From NCBI GenBank assembly GCA_009760855.2, contig WPIO01000090.1, forward strand, positions 684,001-745,000: a stretch of DNA of 61,000 nt. Direction: 5' to 3'. This stretch comes from Cristatella mucedo (Eukaryota > Bryozoa > Phylactolaemata > Cristatellidae). Shown piece after piece: positions 24,266 to 36,765 of the stretch. Both the position numbers and the translations under genes were made by a program. Under the pieces are notes generated by a model. The model worked only from the letters and a program-made list of their open reading frames with translations, searched no databases and was not told the origin of the DNA. Numbering within the stretch: the first letter of the stretch is position 1; every line of letters begins with the position of its first letter.

Positions 24266-25285
24266 TTTGGCTTTGATCCCTCCCATGTTATCCAGTAAAT
24301 TTACTGAAACTAAACGATGATAAAACTAACTTACTAGTAATGGGCGAACGCAATATGGTTCAGAGATTGGAATGGCTGACTCTCATAATTGGCTCTGCCA
24401 GCATATCTCCAGTTGAATCAGCTCGAAATCTAGGTGTTATATTCCTAAGCGACCTCTCGTTAGACAGCCATATCAGCTCCACAGTCAAATCCGCCTATTT
24501 TCAGCTTCATAATATTGCTAAAAATAGGGCTTGTTTAGATACGGATACACCATCTAAGTTCGTCCATGCATTCGTGACATCACGTCTTTATTTCTGGAAC
24601 TCATTGCTTACTGGCCTACCAGCGTGAGCGATCAGGCGATTGCAGCTGGTGCTAAACTGTTCAGATAGGCTAGTCTGTCGTGAGCTTCGAAGTTACCACA
24701 TTACTCCACTTCTCGCCGACCTGCACTGGCTACCAGTCAAGCAACTGATTGAATTCAAGGTTTGGTCGCTCACTTTTAGGTCCCTTAATTATATGGCTCT
24801 AGCCTATTTCTCAGATATACTCCCCCATCAGGCCAAGCATCGTACCACCCGCTTTTTGGAATCCAACAGTCTGCAAATACCTCATACAAGCCTTTAATCA
24901 TTTGGGGACCATGCATTGAGTTCGTATGCTCCCAAAGCCTGGAACTTCCTCCCAACCTGCCTCAGAACATCTAATGACCTGTCCACATTTAAAAGGATCT
25001 TAAAAATACACTTATTTAGGACAGCATTTATTTTTTCCCTGTTATTCGTCCTTCATGCGCTTATGAGTGCTGACACAGTGCATGCTGCCACTAACCGCAT
25101 TTGCATTCTGACCCTGCGCATGCTACCCCTAACCATATTATTCATATTGTTTGTTTTTCAAGCATGATTTTACTTACCATCCGATTGCATTTCCCTTTGC
25201 AGGAAATGTAAAGTGCCTAGAAAGAGATTAATTTCCTTGAGGGCGCTTTATATCACCTACATTGTTATTATTATTAATAAGTACC
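24266..25285 (+). mobile_element. LINE-A 3' copy
   Basis: Starts in the RT thumb (ETKR-NLLVMGERN), runs through [20 protein letters not shown] (24420-24480) and YAPKAWNFLPTCLRTS (24925) to the hairpin at 25210 and an (ATT)n tail at 25263-25278. Confidence 0.9.
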
Positions 25286-25299
25286 GTAATGGCTACATC

Positions 25300-25800
25300 A
25301 AACAGTTTCTCTTCAACCTTGACTAGATCCTAGACAAGCAATGCCTCAACTTCAAGATTTCGTCACTAAAGCTTAGGTATTTTAGGTTCCTAAGCTTTAG
25401 ACTACCTATCTGATTTACTTCCCCAACAGACTAAGCATCGCACCACTGGCTTTTTGGAGTAAAATCGTTTATCCATACATCATACGAACCTTAAATCCTT
25501 GTGAGACTGTGCCTTTAGTTCATTAGCTCTCAAAGGCTGGAGCTTACTTCCGACTTGAGCAAAGAAGAAATGACTTAATAAAAAATGAACTAAAAACACA
25601 TCGACATACAACAGCATTTATTGGGTCCATACAATTTCTCCTTTACGACCTTCTGGGTGCTGACCATGTGCATGTCAACCCTAACCATGTTATGGTTGTT
25701 AGCATTGAGTACGTTACCTCTGACCATTCGACCGTGGGTCTTTTGCATATGACATAAAGTTCTTAGAAACAAATTAGTTGTTTAAGGACGCTCATTCAAA
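25300..25800 (+). mobile_element. LINE-A 3' fragment, diverged
   Basis: C-terminal and 3' UTR similarity: ttaggttcctaagctttaga, gccgacttgagcaaag and the aagttcttagaaacaaatta hairpin remnant. An internal repeat of taagctttaggt at 25370-25400. Confidence 0.7.
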
Positions 25801-26097
25801 TTAATGTCATTTGTCTGCATTTCTATGAAATGGCTAGTTAAAATAAATTATTTGCACACGCCAAACTTGAAATATGTTTAAGTTTATACTCTGTGTGATT
25901 ACAATAATCGGTTTGAATATGGGCACCCAATTGCGTCATTTGCAAGGGAAATAGTTTGACTACTCACTTCAGTAAGTGCACACACAAATTCATGCAATTA
26001 TGTTTCAATTGAATTAAACCGATCCATAAATCGCCCACCTGGTTTTCACTGATTATTACGCAAGTTTTACCTTTAAACTCAAATTCTTGAGATCTTT

Positions 26098-27095
26098 GAG
26101 ATGGCAGCAAACTTTCTAAAACTAAATGACGATAAAACTAACTTACTAGTTATGGGCAAACCAAGTGTGATTTGCAAATTGGAAAGGCTGACTCAAAATT
26201 CGATCTGCCTCCATATCTCAAGTTGAATCAGCTCGAAATCTAGGTGTCTCATTCAAAAGCGACATCTAGTTAGACGACCATATCAGCTCCACAGTCAGAT
26301 ACGCCTATTTTCAGCTTCAAAATATTGCTAAAATTTGGTCTTGTTTTGATACAGACACCAAATCTAACTTGGTCTATGCATTCTTGACATCCTGTCTCGA
26401 CTTTTGCGACTTACTGCTTACTGGCCTACCAGCATGTGCGATCGGGCGATTGCAGCTGGTGCATAACTCGGCAGCTAGGCTTGTCGGCCGTGAGCGTTGC
26501 AGTTGCCAAGTCACTCCACTTCTCGACGACCTGCACTGGCTACCAGTCAAGCAACGGATTGAGTTCAAGGATTTGTCGCTCACTTTTTGGTCATTCCCTT
26601 CTTTGGCTCCAGCCTACCTCTCAGGTATGCTCCCCCATCAGGCCAAGCATCGTATCACCTGCTTTTCGAAATCCAACAGTCTAGCAATACCCCGTACAAA
26701 CCTCAAATCCTTTTGATAACGTGCAGTTAGTATGTGGTCAAAGCCTGAAACTCCATCCTGACCTGCGTCAGAACATCCCTTGACCTGACCACATTTAAAA
26801 ATAATTTTAAAACACACCTATTTATAACAACAATTAGTGGTACCCTGTAATTCGTCCTTGATGTGCTTATGGGTGCTGACACTGTGCATGCTGCTACTAA
26901 CCACATCTGCATGCTGACCCTGAGCATGTCACCATTAACCATGTCATTCATTTTTGTTTGTTTAATCAAGCATGATTTTACTCAAAATTTAATTGCATTT
27001 CCCTTTGCAGCAAATGTAAAGCACCTAGATAGAAAAATAAGTTCTCTGAGGGTGCTTCATCAAGTGAATTATTATTATTATTACTATTATTATTT
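26098..27095 (+). mobile_element. LINE-A 3' copy
   Basis: AANFLKLNDDKTNLLVMGKP at 26105-26163, the C-terminal domain (CQVTPLLDDLHWLPVKQRIE near 26505-26560), hairpin at 27018 and an (ATT)n tail at 27068. Confidence 0.9.
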
Positions 27096-27184
27096 TGACA
27101 TTATTAAGGTAAAATTTTGTGAATCAATCAATTTTCGGTAAAGTTCCATTTGCTGCCAAAGAGGCATTTCAAGAAGATTACACA

Positions 27185-27345
27185 TACCATGAAGCCGACC
27201 TGGATTGGTCTAATTGTACGGTGCTCGCACCGACTAAGGTCTAGCTGAGGTCGTGGGCTCAAGCCCTGAGGAAAATGTGAAACGCATGAATAGAGTTTTA
27301 GTTCCCTTGGGGCCCTACACAAAGGAAATATATAATATATTTATT
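27185..27345 (+). mobile_element. SINE-2 copy
   Basis: Shares gaggtcgtgggctcaagcc and the 3' gtgaaacgcatgaatagag segment with the copy at 6556; the second hairpin arm is eroded. Confidence 0.65.
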
Positions 27346-27529
27346 AACTGAGTCAGCACAGACAATAAAAAAAAACTGAGAAACTTAAAATAAGTCAATG
27401 AATGACCAAAGAAACTGTTGAGCTTGTATATTTAATTAAAAGTTTCTAAATTAATAGCTGTTTTGACATAAATTGGGATTACGTTTCATACAATCGGCAG
27501 AAACTCGAGGCAATATATTCAAGTACTTG

Positions 27530-28015
27530 TCACTAACTTTCAGGTCCCTCTATTCTTGACTCCAGCCTACCTAACAGATAACCTTTCCCACCAGGCTAAA
27601 AATGGTATTACCCGGTTTTCGGATTTCAACTTTCTTCCAATATCTCATAAAAATGTCACATCTCTAGGAGATTGTACCTTTACTTTGCATGCTCCCAAAG
27701 TCAGAAAACTCACTCCCGACTTGCGTCACAACATCTACCAGCTTGTTCCCTTTTAAAAGGAACCTAAAACGCACCTTTCACCTCAGCAGTTAGTGGATCC
27801 CAGCATTTCATCCCTCATGTGCTTATACATTCATACGCTGGGCATACTGACCCTGTGCATCTCACCTAGCAATGTTATTCTTGTCGTTTAGAGAGCATGC
27901 CCCCACTAGTCATTCAATCGTGCTTCCTGTGCTGTAAATGTAAAGTGCCTAGAAAGAGACTGAGCTGTAAACGAGGGCGCCATAGCAAATGCATTATCAT
28001 TATTATCATTATTAT
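27530..28015 (+). mobile_element. LINE-A 3' fragment
   Basis: TPAYLTDNLSHQAKNGITRF text, HAPKVRKLTPDLRHN, hairpin remnant at 27945 and an ATT/ATC tail at 27995-28015. Confidence 0.8.
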
Positions 28016-28263
28016 CTACATGTGCATTCTCGTTAAATCAATAGCAAGAAATATATTGAACTTAGGAAATTCCAACATCCTGATTGTGTGTTTTGGCAAG
28101 ATGATCCTGAATGCACGTGGTTACCAGTTAGCTAATGCCGTCTCATAGTGTGGAATACTGAATAGGAAATTAAGCAGATAGAAACACAAACAATTCGTGT
28201 GGTTGCTTTGAATTGATAAATTGCAATACATTTATACTAAACTTGATAATTTTCTAATAGAAA

Positions 28264-28398
28264 ATGACGTCTTCAAAAAACGCCTGTGAATTGCATGAAC
28301 ATGCAGTTGTGAAGGAAATCGTGTTTAGACATGAAGTACTGACGAAGTATTTCATTGAGAGCATTATGTTGCCGATAAGACCAAATCATGAGCTATGA
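28264..28398 (+). CDS. Small exon or ORF of unknown gene, 44 aa
   Basis: An acceptor-like ttttctaatag precedes AAAATG. The frame then reads MTSSKNACELHEHAVVKEIV and FRHEVLTKYFIESIML, ending LPIRPNHEL and TGA at 28396. Composition is protein-like and the sequence is not part of any repeat seen elsewhere in the window. It may be a short exon of an unrecognised gene or a pseudogene. No function can be assigned. Confidence 0.3.
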   Translation: MTSSKNACELHEHAVVKEIVFRHEVLTKYFIESIMLPIRPNHEL

Positions 28399-28399
28399 G

Positions 28400-29125
28400 G
28401 AAAACGATCGCACAAATGCATGGAACTTAGCACGCAATGGTAAAGGAAATCACATTTTATAATTGTTTTTGTCATGGCCAATTTCTAATGATCAAAGCCC
28501 ATCTTTTAGGTAGAAACTTTATTCAGTTCATGTAAATCAAGATATTGAATGAGTAGTGTTTTTATTTGTTTAGTAATTGTTTAATTGTTAAGTGAAGCTT
28601 AGTTTCTTCTTATATCCTCAAATAATGGTTGCGAAACATGAAATGGTTAAATTGGCAGCACAACTCGGATAGGTCGGTAGTAATCAGTTCATGAGACTGA
28701 ATCGGCAGTCTATTCCAACATTTCCACAAAGATGCCCCTGCTTTTATAAAGCAGTACAGTTCCACACATTGATCAGCTTAAAATAACGCTCAATTTCACC
28801 GATTCAAAAAAAGAACCTGGAATCTTTGGAAACTCTAGCAGGCACTTTTGAATTACCCTTACCAACAGAACTCAGATAACTTTACATGATAAGTAATTTG
28901 TTCTTATAGTTGAAGGCCGAGTCACTTGAATGTAGCAAGAAACTGAGGTTTCCATGGTCAGATCTTTGTCCAAACACACCAAGCCAAGGTCAGATTGGCT
29001 GCCTTGCTGAAAATGCATGGCCTTACATTCTGCATTCTATGAATTGAGTTTTTTTTAGTTAGGCGACGATAAGTAGTTATTCGTACAGTATTTCTGGTTT
29101 ATCTTGTTAGCCCCTATCTAAAAAG
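28400..29125. other. No gene recognised
   Basis: AT-rich, behind the 44-codon frame at 28264. No repeat partner in the window. Confidence 0.5.
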
Positions 29126-29129
29126 AATA

Positions 29130-29560
29130 ATTAATTTGATAAAGTACTACCAGATAACTCAAAATCTTTCCAAGTTTCATAAATTTGCTGCAAAGCAAGC
29201 ACGAGCGAATGTTAAGTGGCAGCATGCTCAATAAAAATCGAAGCTAACACGGTTAGGGATGACATGCCCAGTGTTAGCAGGCAAGTATAGTTAGTGGCAG
29301 CATGCCCAATTTTAGCCAGCTTAAGCACATCAAGGACGAATCCCAGGGACCTTCCAAAAGCTATGATAAATAGGCATATTTTTAGATTCCATTTAAATCT
29401 AGACAAGGCAGCAGACGTCAAGACGGGAGTCAGGAGTAAGTTCTAGACTTTGCGAGCATGTGAAATAAAGTACTGGTATTCACCATAAAGCTGAAGAAGG
29501 TGTGTTAAAGCAATTCTCAACGAGTCCTTGTCTGAACACTATCAGAACTATGACTGAAGG
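29130..29560 (-). mobile_element. LINE-A 3' fragment
   Basis: Minus strand; the 3' UTR begins at 29135 and the C-terminal text (FKWNLKICLFI near 29370) follows, worn beyond 29450. Confidence 0.75.
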
Positions 29561-29940
29561 CTTAAGTCGGCGAACTCCAACCTTTAGGCCATATCCGGCC
29601 TAGCTAGTAATCCAATCAGGCCTAGCTGTCCACTAGTAATTTATGGATGGATCCCGCCTAATTGAGTCGTCTATTCTTTCTTCCATTTCAATATAGAGGT
29701 ATTTGTCTTACGATTATCCCAACGAACATGTGTTCGAGGCAAGAGCCGTCACTCTGCCACTGTTTGCTTTGATTTGACAGCTTACTGTCATTGCGCTTTA
29801 TTTGTCTCAGAGCGTTTTGAATTGTAAAGTGGGCGTAACCGCTTCACCCACTCCCTGGCAGGCCGAGTGGGCGTTTGTAATTTGTATTCCCCGTAAGTCT
29901 GCTTGAATGTTTAATAACAATAGCCAATGAAGAAGACGAA
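29561..29940. other. Unassigned block with internal repeat
   Basis: Locally GC-richer. ggcctagct occurs twice (29599, 29625) with similar flanks (ctagtaat-cc and ccactagtaat). It separates two minus-strand LINE-A copies and may be an insertion of another transposon class, not identified. Confidence 0.35.
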
Positions 29941-29944
29941 GTTC

Positions 29945-31120
29945 GTTAAAAAGAGCTGTAGTTAGTGGCAGAATGCACAGTGTCAGCACTCATAAGCACA
30001 TGAAGGACGAATCACAGGTACGGACTGAATGCTGTCATAAATTGGTGTGTATTTAAATTCTTTTGTAATGTGGTCAGGTCAGGGGATGTGCTGATACAGG
30101 TCGGAAGGGAGTTCCAGGCTTTGGGAGCATTCGAACTAAATGCTGGGTCTCCAAAGGATTTAAGGTTTGTACTAGGTATTTGTAGACTGTTGGATTCCGA
30201 AAAGCTGGTGGTACGATGCTTGGCCTGATTAAAGAGAAAATCTGAGAGATAGGCTGAAGCCATAGAATGAAGTGACCAAAAATTGAGCGGCGAAATCTAG
30301 AAGTCAATCAGTTGCTTGACTGTTAGCCTGTGCAAGTCGGCGAGGAGTGGAGTAATGTGGCTACTGCGAGGCTCAAGACAGACAAACCTAGCTGCAGAGT
30401 TTAGCACCAGCTGCAATCACCTGATCACATATGCCAGTAGGCCAGTCAGCAGTGAGTTGGGAAAGTCGAGATGGAATTTCACGAATGCATGGACCAACTT
30501 GAAACCAGTATCCTTATCTAAACAAGCCCGAATTTTAGCAATGTTATGAAGCTGAAAATAGGCAGATTTGGCTGAAGAGCTGATATGGTCGTCAAACGAG
30601 AAGTCGCTTTTGAATATGACACCTAGATTTCGAGCTGATCGGACAGGAGACATGCAAACAGAGCCAGTTTTTAGAGTGTGCCTTTCGGATCTCTGAATCA
30701 CACTGGGTTGGCTAATAACTACTAAGTCAATCTTATCATGGTTCAGTTTTAGAAAATGTGCTGCCATCCATGTATGGATGTCATAATTGCATGCAGCAAG
30801 TGAGTTGAGAAAATTGGAGGTGCTCGAAGGCAGTAAGGGATCAAAGCAAATATACAACTGAGTGTCATCTGCATAGAAGTGAAAGCCTGGATTGTGCTTG
30901 GCAATCACGTGAGCAAGAGGGAGAGTATACACCGTGAAAAGAAGCGGACCTAGTACAGCGCTCTGAGGTACTCCATATTTTAGAGGTTATTTAGATGATA
31001 TTTGCTTATTCACGTTAATAATCTGGAGTTTCCATGGAAGTAGGACCTAAACCAAAGCCAAGTAAGGCATTTTCCCTCTGCTAAGGCCACAACCCTGAAA
31101 CAAGGCACTAGTCGGTCACG
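29945..31120 (-). mobile_element. LINE-A copy with intact RT core segment
   Basis: Minus strand. The frame 30417-30932 stays open from [20 protein letters not shown] (RT motif C YADD near 30865) through the thumb region. Beyond it lie the C-terminal domain (30012-30300) and 3' UTR. Confidence 0.9.
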
Positions 31121-31269
31121 ATATTCTTAACAACAAAATAAATAATAATTGCTCGCCAAGAACCCATAGAGAAATATACATTTTTTTTAAAACAACCTAT
31201 AAATTAGTAGTAGCAAAGTGGAAATTGTCGACAAGTGCTTTGTTACTAGAAGATACATAACAGGTTTCT

Positions 31270-31600
31270 GCACATAATTTGATTTGGGCTCAGACTGCCC
31301 AGTGTAGGCACTCGTAAGCTCTCACAAGATTTAGGAAATTTAGATACTTAACGCAGTGATAAATAGGCATTTTAGCTTCTTTTATGATATCGGAATCTCA
31401 GGTGATGTGAGGTCGTGCAGTAGTAGAGTTAGAGTTCCAAGCATAGGTGGCTGGGACAGCTAATGCTTGGTTTCCGAGGATGTGATTAATGTTGGAGGTA
31501 AGGCTCAACAAACTGATTCAGATCAGCGGGTCACGTGACGAATTGGCCAACCGGGGAGTACTTACATTAGGAAAGTTGGAGCTCAAGACGACGTGGACCT
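31270..31600 (-). mobile_element. LINE-A 3' fragment, diverged
   Basis: Minus strand text such as cagactgcccagtgtaggca and ctcgtaagctctcacaagat corresponds to the 3' UTR; the rest is worn. Confidence 0.55.
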
Positions 31601-31864
31601 AAATAAGTTTCAGAGACATGGATGTTGAAGCCCTGAACGATTTGAAGCTCGGGCAGGCCATCAAGAAGCTGGTAACTTCGGCAAAGGTGAGGCTTATGAG
31701 CCGCCCCGAATGCTAGATACGTTAGATAGCTTAAATTTTGCCAGATTGAAGTAGATAATATGGACATGTCTTAGATAAACCTAAATTTGAAACCTAACAC
31801 TAAATTTCTTGCTAAAGCCAATGAGAAATGCCGACGTAAACAAATCCATTTATTAAACCATCTC

Positions 31865-32012
31865 ATCTCAATGCTGGCTTGGCCAAGTGATTAAGGGATT
31901 TATCTCGATATGGGTCAGGCAGAGGTCGTCGTATTGAGCCCCCTTCTCATTTGTGGATAACCTGAAAAGAGACCAAGCCCACGTAGACATTACACATGCA
32001 AATTATATATTA
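31865..32012 (+). mobile_element. SINE-2 copy, degenerate
   Basis: Recognised by ggcttggccaagtgattaag and cagaggtcgtcgtattgagc, followed by a worn 3' part with an AT-rich end. Confidence 0.5.
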
Positions 32013-32102
32013 CTAAATCAGACTTAGCTTACCCATTATCGCCAAGTTGTTGTTATCCCTATTCATTTCAGGATGACTGCAGCCATAAATAAATAAATAA
32101 AT

Positions 32103-32245
32103 AATTCATTTGTATAAAGCCCCAAGAGAACTAAATCTCTATCCAGGCGCTTCACATATGCCTCAGGGTTCGAGCCCACGACCTCAGCAAGACCTTAGTC
32201 GGGGTGAGCACCTTAACCGCTGGACCAACCCAGCTCGGCATCAAT
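32103..32245 (-). mobile_element. SINE-2 copy
   Basis: Minus-strand copy: gggttcgagcccacgacctc is a very good B box complement, and ccaggcgcttcacatatgcc is the tail. It lies about 90 bp from an opposite copy, so the pair could fold back. Confidence 0.75.
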
Positions 32246-33119
32246 GATCGGGTTTCAGCAATACCTCCCTAAAGTGAGTTAAGGAGAACTGATATGCTTG
32301 ACTGCTGAGAACAGTCAAAGTGATTGCAAACAGTAGTGCACTCATCTTGGCTCTGGTAAAGTGCTCTATTGAAAAAACAGCAGTCATATCAAACTCTGTG
32401 GCCACGGTGACAGCCCATCGTCTCAAGCATAAAAAATATTCGCAATATTCTAGCTCTCACTTGCAGTTATGTTCCGTACTAAAAAATATCTTGCAGATTT
32501 AAGTCCTAGGTGCCGATTACCCAATTTATTTGCCATTTTCCTGAGTTCCAATGCATCTTGAAATTATTTGTTGAATATTTCTGGAAAAACACTGTCTGCT
32601 TGTTCATGCAAGCCATTAGCCACAATAAGCCACTGGCTGGATAACCTTTTCTTGCACGTGTTCTTTAGCAAGACTTGTTTCATAGAACACTATTATCCGT
32701 TGGCTAGGTTGTCAAAGCAAAATATAGTGGGCGTACGACACTTCTGCTATTACTTATTCAGCTGGTGGTTGCAATTCGCCGTAGTAAACATTTTCTTCTT
32801 TTAGGGAGCTAATAAAATGGCAACTATAATACACTCCTAACTTCAATGCATTTGGATTCCAAATGGCAGCAAAGCGATCTGAAATAAATCGTAGGTTCTA
32901 CTGCAAAATAAGTTAATGCTACACGAAGCAAATTGGAATTAAAACCCGATGAAAATCTATTTTGTGTGCATCTCATTTAAAGACAACAGTAGCCTTATTC
33001 CAAAGGCATTGCGTTGTGAAGCTTTCAATTCTTGGCTTTTAAACCTAAAATTCAATTTTCAGGTATTTAGCGGGTATATCTTTCAGCTTTAATCATTTTT
33101 GTTCAGTTCTCGAAGGGAA

Positions 33120-33190
33120 ATGAAAGACATATCTAAGTGCTTTGCATATGCCACAGGGTCTAAGCTAACGATCTGAATCATTAACTGCGA
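33120..33190 (-). mobile_element. SINE-2 fragment
   Basis: Only the tail and part of the B box region remain (aagtgctttgcatatgccac). Confidence 0.35.
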
Positions 33191-33770
33191 GTTTGTGCTT
33201 ATGATGTCTGTTTATCCTATCCAGCCATATATAGGTTCTTTAATTTCTTGTACTAGAAGCAGCTAAGTGAATAATGCTGTATTTTCTTCAAACCCTAATG
33301 GCTCATGTAACCTACCTTGTTGTTACTTAAGAATAACTCTGTCGGTTGTTTTTACTCATTACTGCATGCTACCCAGATCATCATTGACCGGGCTGCAATA
33401 AAGCAGCCTTAAATTGCTGACTCTGTTGTCGATTTATTTTGGGGTTTCCAACCAATATTCATCACGCCCAATTAGTGCCCTGGAAGTTTTTAGCAGCACT
33501 GCTCTGGGCAAGCCGAAGGCAAAACGAAGAAGTCTAAATCGTATTATTTTTAATAAAAACCAATAGCTCTTGTATTTCCGCACCATATCAATCATCCCAT
33601 TCTCAATAAGTATTTGAAAGATCAACTTGAGAATTGTTTAATAAAATGCATGTCCTCGAAGATTTTGCCACAAAATACTACTTATCTCACTTTCTTCATG
33701 TCTCCACCCCTAAATTTTTCTTCACCATTGGTATGCATCCCTCTAGTTTTCGTAACCATCTCTTTGTCTT

Positions 33771-33772
<2 letters not shown>

Positions 33773-33824
<52 letters not shown>

Positions 33825-33880
33825 TCCTCCTCTTCTCTCTCGCTCTCTCTCTCTCGTTTTGTCTCTCTCTCAGCCTTGCT
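33773..33880. repeat. (CT)n microsatellite
   Basis: Pure TC units for about 45 bp, then an interrupted pyrimidine stretch. Ser-Leu reading frames across it are artefacts. Confidence 0.95.
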
Positions 33881-34399
33881 TTCTCCCTGTATTATTATCA
33901 TGGCTCAGCTGAGCATACTTCGAACTAAGTAAATGTTAAGATCCGGAAATTAAGGATTTATTCACTGCATGCGATTTCTTTCCAGAACGAAAAAAATCTA
34001 GTTCTATGCAAGAACGACTAAAGAAGTATAAAAGATTGTTATATTGAAAATTTTAATGATTTGTGTTTTGTCACTGGGTTGAGGCAAATCTAGTTTCCAA
34101 TAAAAAGCCCTGTTGTATTGCTAATGGTACAGGTAGGCATTTCGTCTTAAAAAAGAGTCTTGATATCTTCCTTTTGATAATTAGGCTCAGAGAAAAGTTT
34201 CTACTCCGACTAAAAAGGCCCTCTGCAGCAAGAATATTCAGATCTCTGCTGAACAGTTTAATTCTTTCTTTCTCGCCACCCCGAAAGCAAGCAAACTTGG
34301 GTTTCTTTTTCGTTGCTGAATTCATAACTAAAAATTGAAGTTCTCAATAACATCTTATAGGTTCAAAGATACAAATACGACTTGTTTAAGGCTTATATG

Positions 34400-35995
34400 T
34401 TAGCTGTTTACCCTGACCTAGTGGTCAGAAGCCCTGCTAATACTCCGATGGCAAACCTTAAAGCTAGCTTAACTCGTATATCGAAACCTCACACCTTGCT
34501 AGTAAGTTCCAGTCTGGCTTTACAGCTAATCACTCCACAGAATCAGCGTTGCATAGGGAGTAAAACGACTTAATTAGGAATGCAGACATGGGTACAGTGT
34601 GTCTGCTTGTTATGCTTGATCTTTCGGCAGCTTTTTATACCATCGATCACAAAGTTCTTCTAGAGTGCCTCTCATCTCGCCTGGGCATCACTGGCACTGC
34701 TCTGCAGTGGTTCTGGTCCAATATCAGTAGGAGACTCCAGAGTATTGACGTGAATGGACAAAGATCATCTGAAGTACCTCTGAAATATGAAATACCTCAG
34801 GGCTCAGTGCTAGGTCCGGTTCTTTTCACGGTTAATACTCTGCCTCTTGCTGATGTGATTGCCAAGCACAATCTAGGCTTTCACTCCTATGCGGATGACA
34901 CTCAGTTGTACCTTTGCTTTAATCCCTCCCAGCCTTCGAGCACCTCAAATTCTCTAAACTCACTTGCTGCATGCATTGATGACATCCGCACATGGACGGC
35001 AGCAAATTTTCTAAAACTTAACGATGATAAAACTAACTTACTAGTTATGGGCAAACCAGTGTGATCCAGAGATTGGAAAGGCTGACTCTCAAAATTGGCT
35101 CTGCCAGCATATCTCCAGTTAAATGAGCTCGAAATCTAGTTGTCATATTGCAAAGCGACGTCTCGTTAGACGACCATATCAGCTCCACAGTCAAATCCGC
35201 CTATTTTCAGCTTCATAACATTGCTAAATTTCGGGCTTGTTTAGTTAAAGATACCACATCTAAGTTGGTCCTTGCATTCTTGACATCCCGTCTCGACTTC
35301 TGCAACTCACTGCTAACTGGCCTACCAGCATGTACGATATGGCGATTGCAGCTGGTGCAAAACTCTGCAGCTAGGCTTGTCTGTCGTAAGCGTCCCAGTT
35401 GCCACATTACTCCACTTCTCGCCGACCTGCACTAGCTACCAGTGAGGCAACGGATTGACTTTAAGGTTTTGTCGCTCACTTTTAGGTCCCTTCATTATAT
35501 GGCTCCAGCCTATCTGTCAGATATACTACCCCATCAGGCAAAGCATCGTACCACTCGCTTTTCGGAATCCAAAAGTCTAGAAATACCTCGTACAAATCTT
35601 AAATCCTTTGGAGACCGTTCATTTAGTTCGTATGCTTCTAATGCCTGGAACTCCCTCCCGACCTGCGTCAGAACATCTCCTGACCTGACCACATTTAAAA
35701 GGAACCAAAAAACACACCTATTTAGGAGAGCATTTAGTGGGTCCCTGTGATTCGTCCTTAATGTGCTTATGCATGCTGACACTGTGCATGCCGCCACGAA
35801 CCACATTTGCATGCTGACCCTGTGCATGTCACCCCTAACCATATCATTCATTTCGTCTGTTTTTCAAGCATGATTTTACTTCCCATTCAATTGCATTTCA
35901 CTTTACAACAAATATAAAGCGCCTAGAGAGAGATTGAGTTCTCTGAGAGCGCTTTATCGAGGGAATTATTATTATTATTATTATTATTATTGTTA
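34400..35995 (+). mobile_element. LINE-A, best-preserved copy
   Basis: An open frame at 34588-35064 carries RT motif A (LLVMLDLSAAF-TIDH), PQGSVLGPVLF (34794) and motif [12 protein letters not shown] with YADD at 34888-34899. A stop and a frameshift near 35062-35150 separate it from the thumb, connection and C-terminal domain HITPLLADLH...PAYLSDILPHQAKH. The tail hairpin at 35918-35955 and (ATT)n at 35965-36006 complete it. Truncated at the 5' end inside the RT fingers. Confidence 0.95.
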
Positions 35996-36364
35996 TTATT
36001 ATTATTATAAAGCTTGTCATACTAGTTTTGTTCAACTTTCTTTTTGTGAAAAAGGCATCGATCTGCCTGCTTTACCCAAAACTTTGTCAAAATCGGTAAT
36101 CTTACCTAAAATATAACAAAGCAACCCAAGTCAGACTTCTCTTTCTTTAAATGCCCCAGATCAATAAAAAATAGAACTGGAATCAGTATTACTGCAAGCG
36201 ACATACTGCCATTTCATGCCATTTACAGTAACATTGAAGCAGTCTTTCAAATCTACAGTTTTGAGTATAACCGACAACAAGTAACCAATGCTGGCTGTTC
36301 TCTGTTGTTCTCCGAGTACCAAGTTCTCTACTACGACATATAATTCTGATTTTATTTCTACTGT

Positions 36365-36765
36365 CTATATGTCTACTTTCAATCAGGTTACTAGAGACCT
36401 TGTCGTGAATCTGGTATCCCGATCGAAACAGGCAACAGTACTCTAGTCCCTACTCTCACTATTTACCTTCGCCGACCTGTATATCTGCTGCTGCAATGAA
36501 TAACTAACATCATCATTATTCCATTTCAGTCGAGTTGTGTCCCATCGTCTTTCAAAAAGGCTTCAGCCAGGTGACTACTCATAAAGACGACAATAGAAAA
36601 GGAGAGCTTGAGCAATGTCCGCCCAAGCTTATCTTCTATGGTTTCAATCGAAGAGACTTTACTGAATTAACAAACAGACTAGCTAATTTCATATAATATA
36701 AATTCCAACCTGCCTAGTAGGTTCCAGTCTGGATTAAGGGCGAATAACTAACTTAAGCTTAGGCT
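36365..36765 (+). mobile_element. LINE-A RT-finger fragment, diverged
   Basis: Reads MSTFNQVTRDLVVNLVSRSK and later text of the ATF-KAL region; ends at LINE-B. Confidence 0.65.

Larger units (their letters stand above)
32250..34395. other. Intergenic, microsatellite and SINE scrap only
   Basis: Besides the SINE-2 scrap at 33120 and the (CT)n at 33773 nothing is recognised. Confidence 0.55.

Noticed and set aside
29561-29940. hAT-type DNA transposon
   Set aside because: The text loosely recalled such elements, but no terminal inverted repeats or 8-bp duplication were found.
33614-33928. Ser/Leu-rich proteins
   Set aside because: Translation of the (CT)n tract.
34588-35064. Active retrotransposon or host RT gene
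   Set aside because: RT motifs are good, but a stop and frameshift follow and the 5' half is missing; a dead truncated copy.
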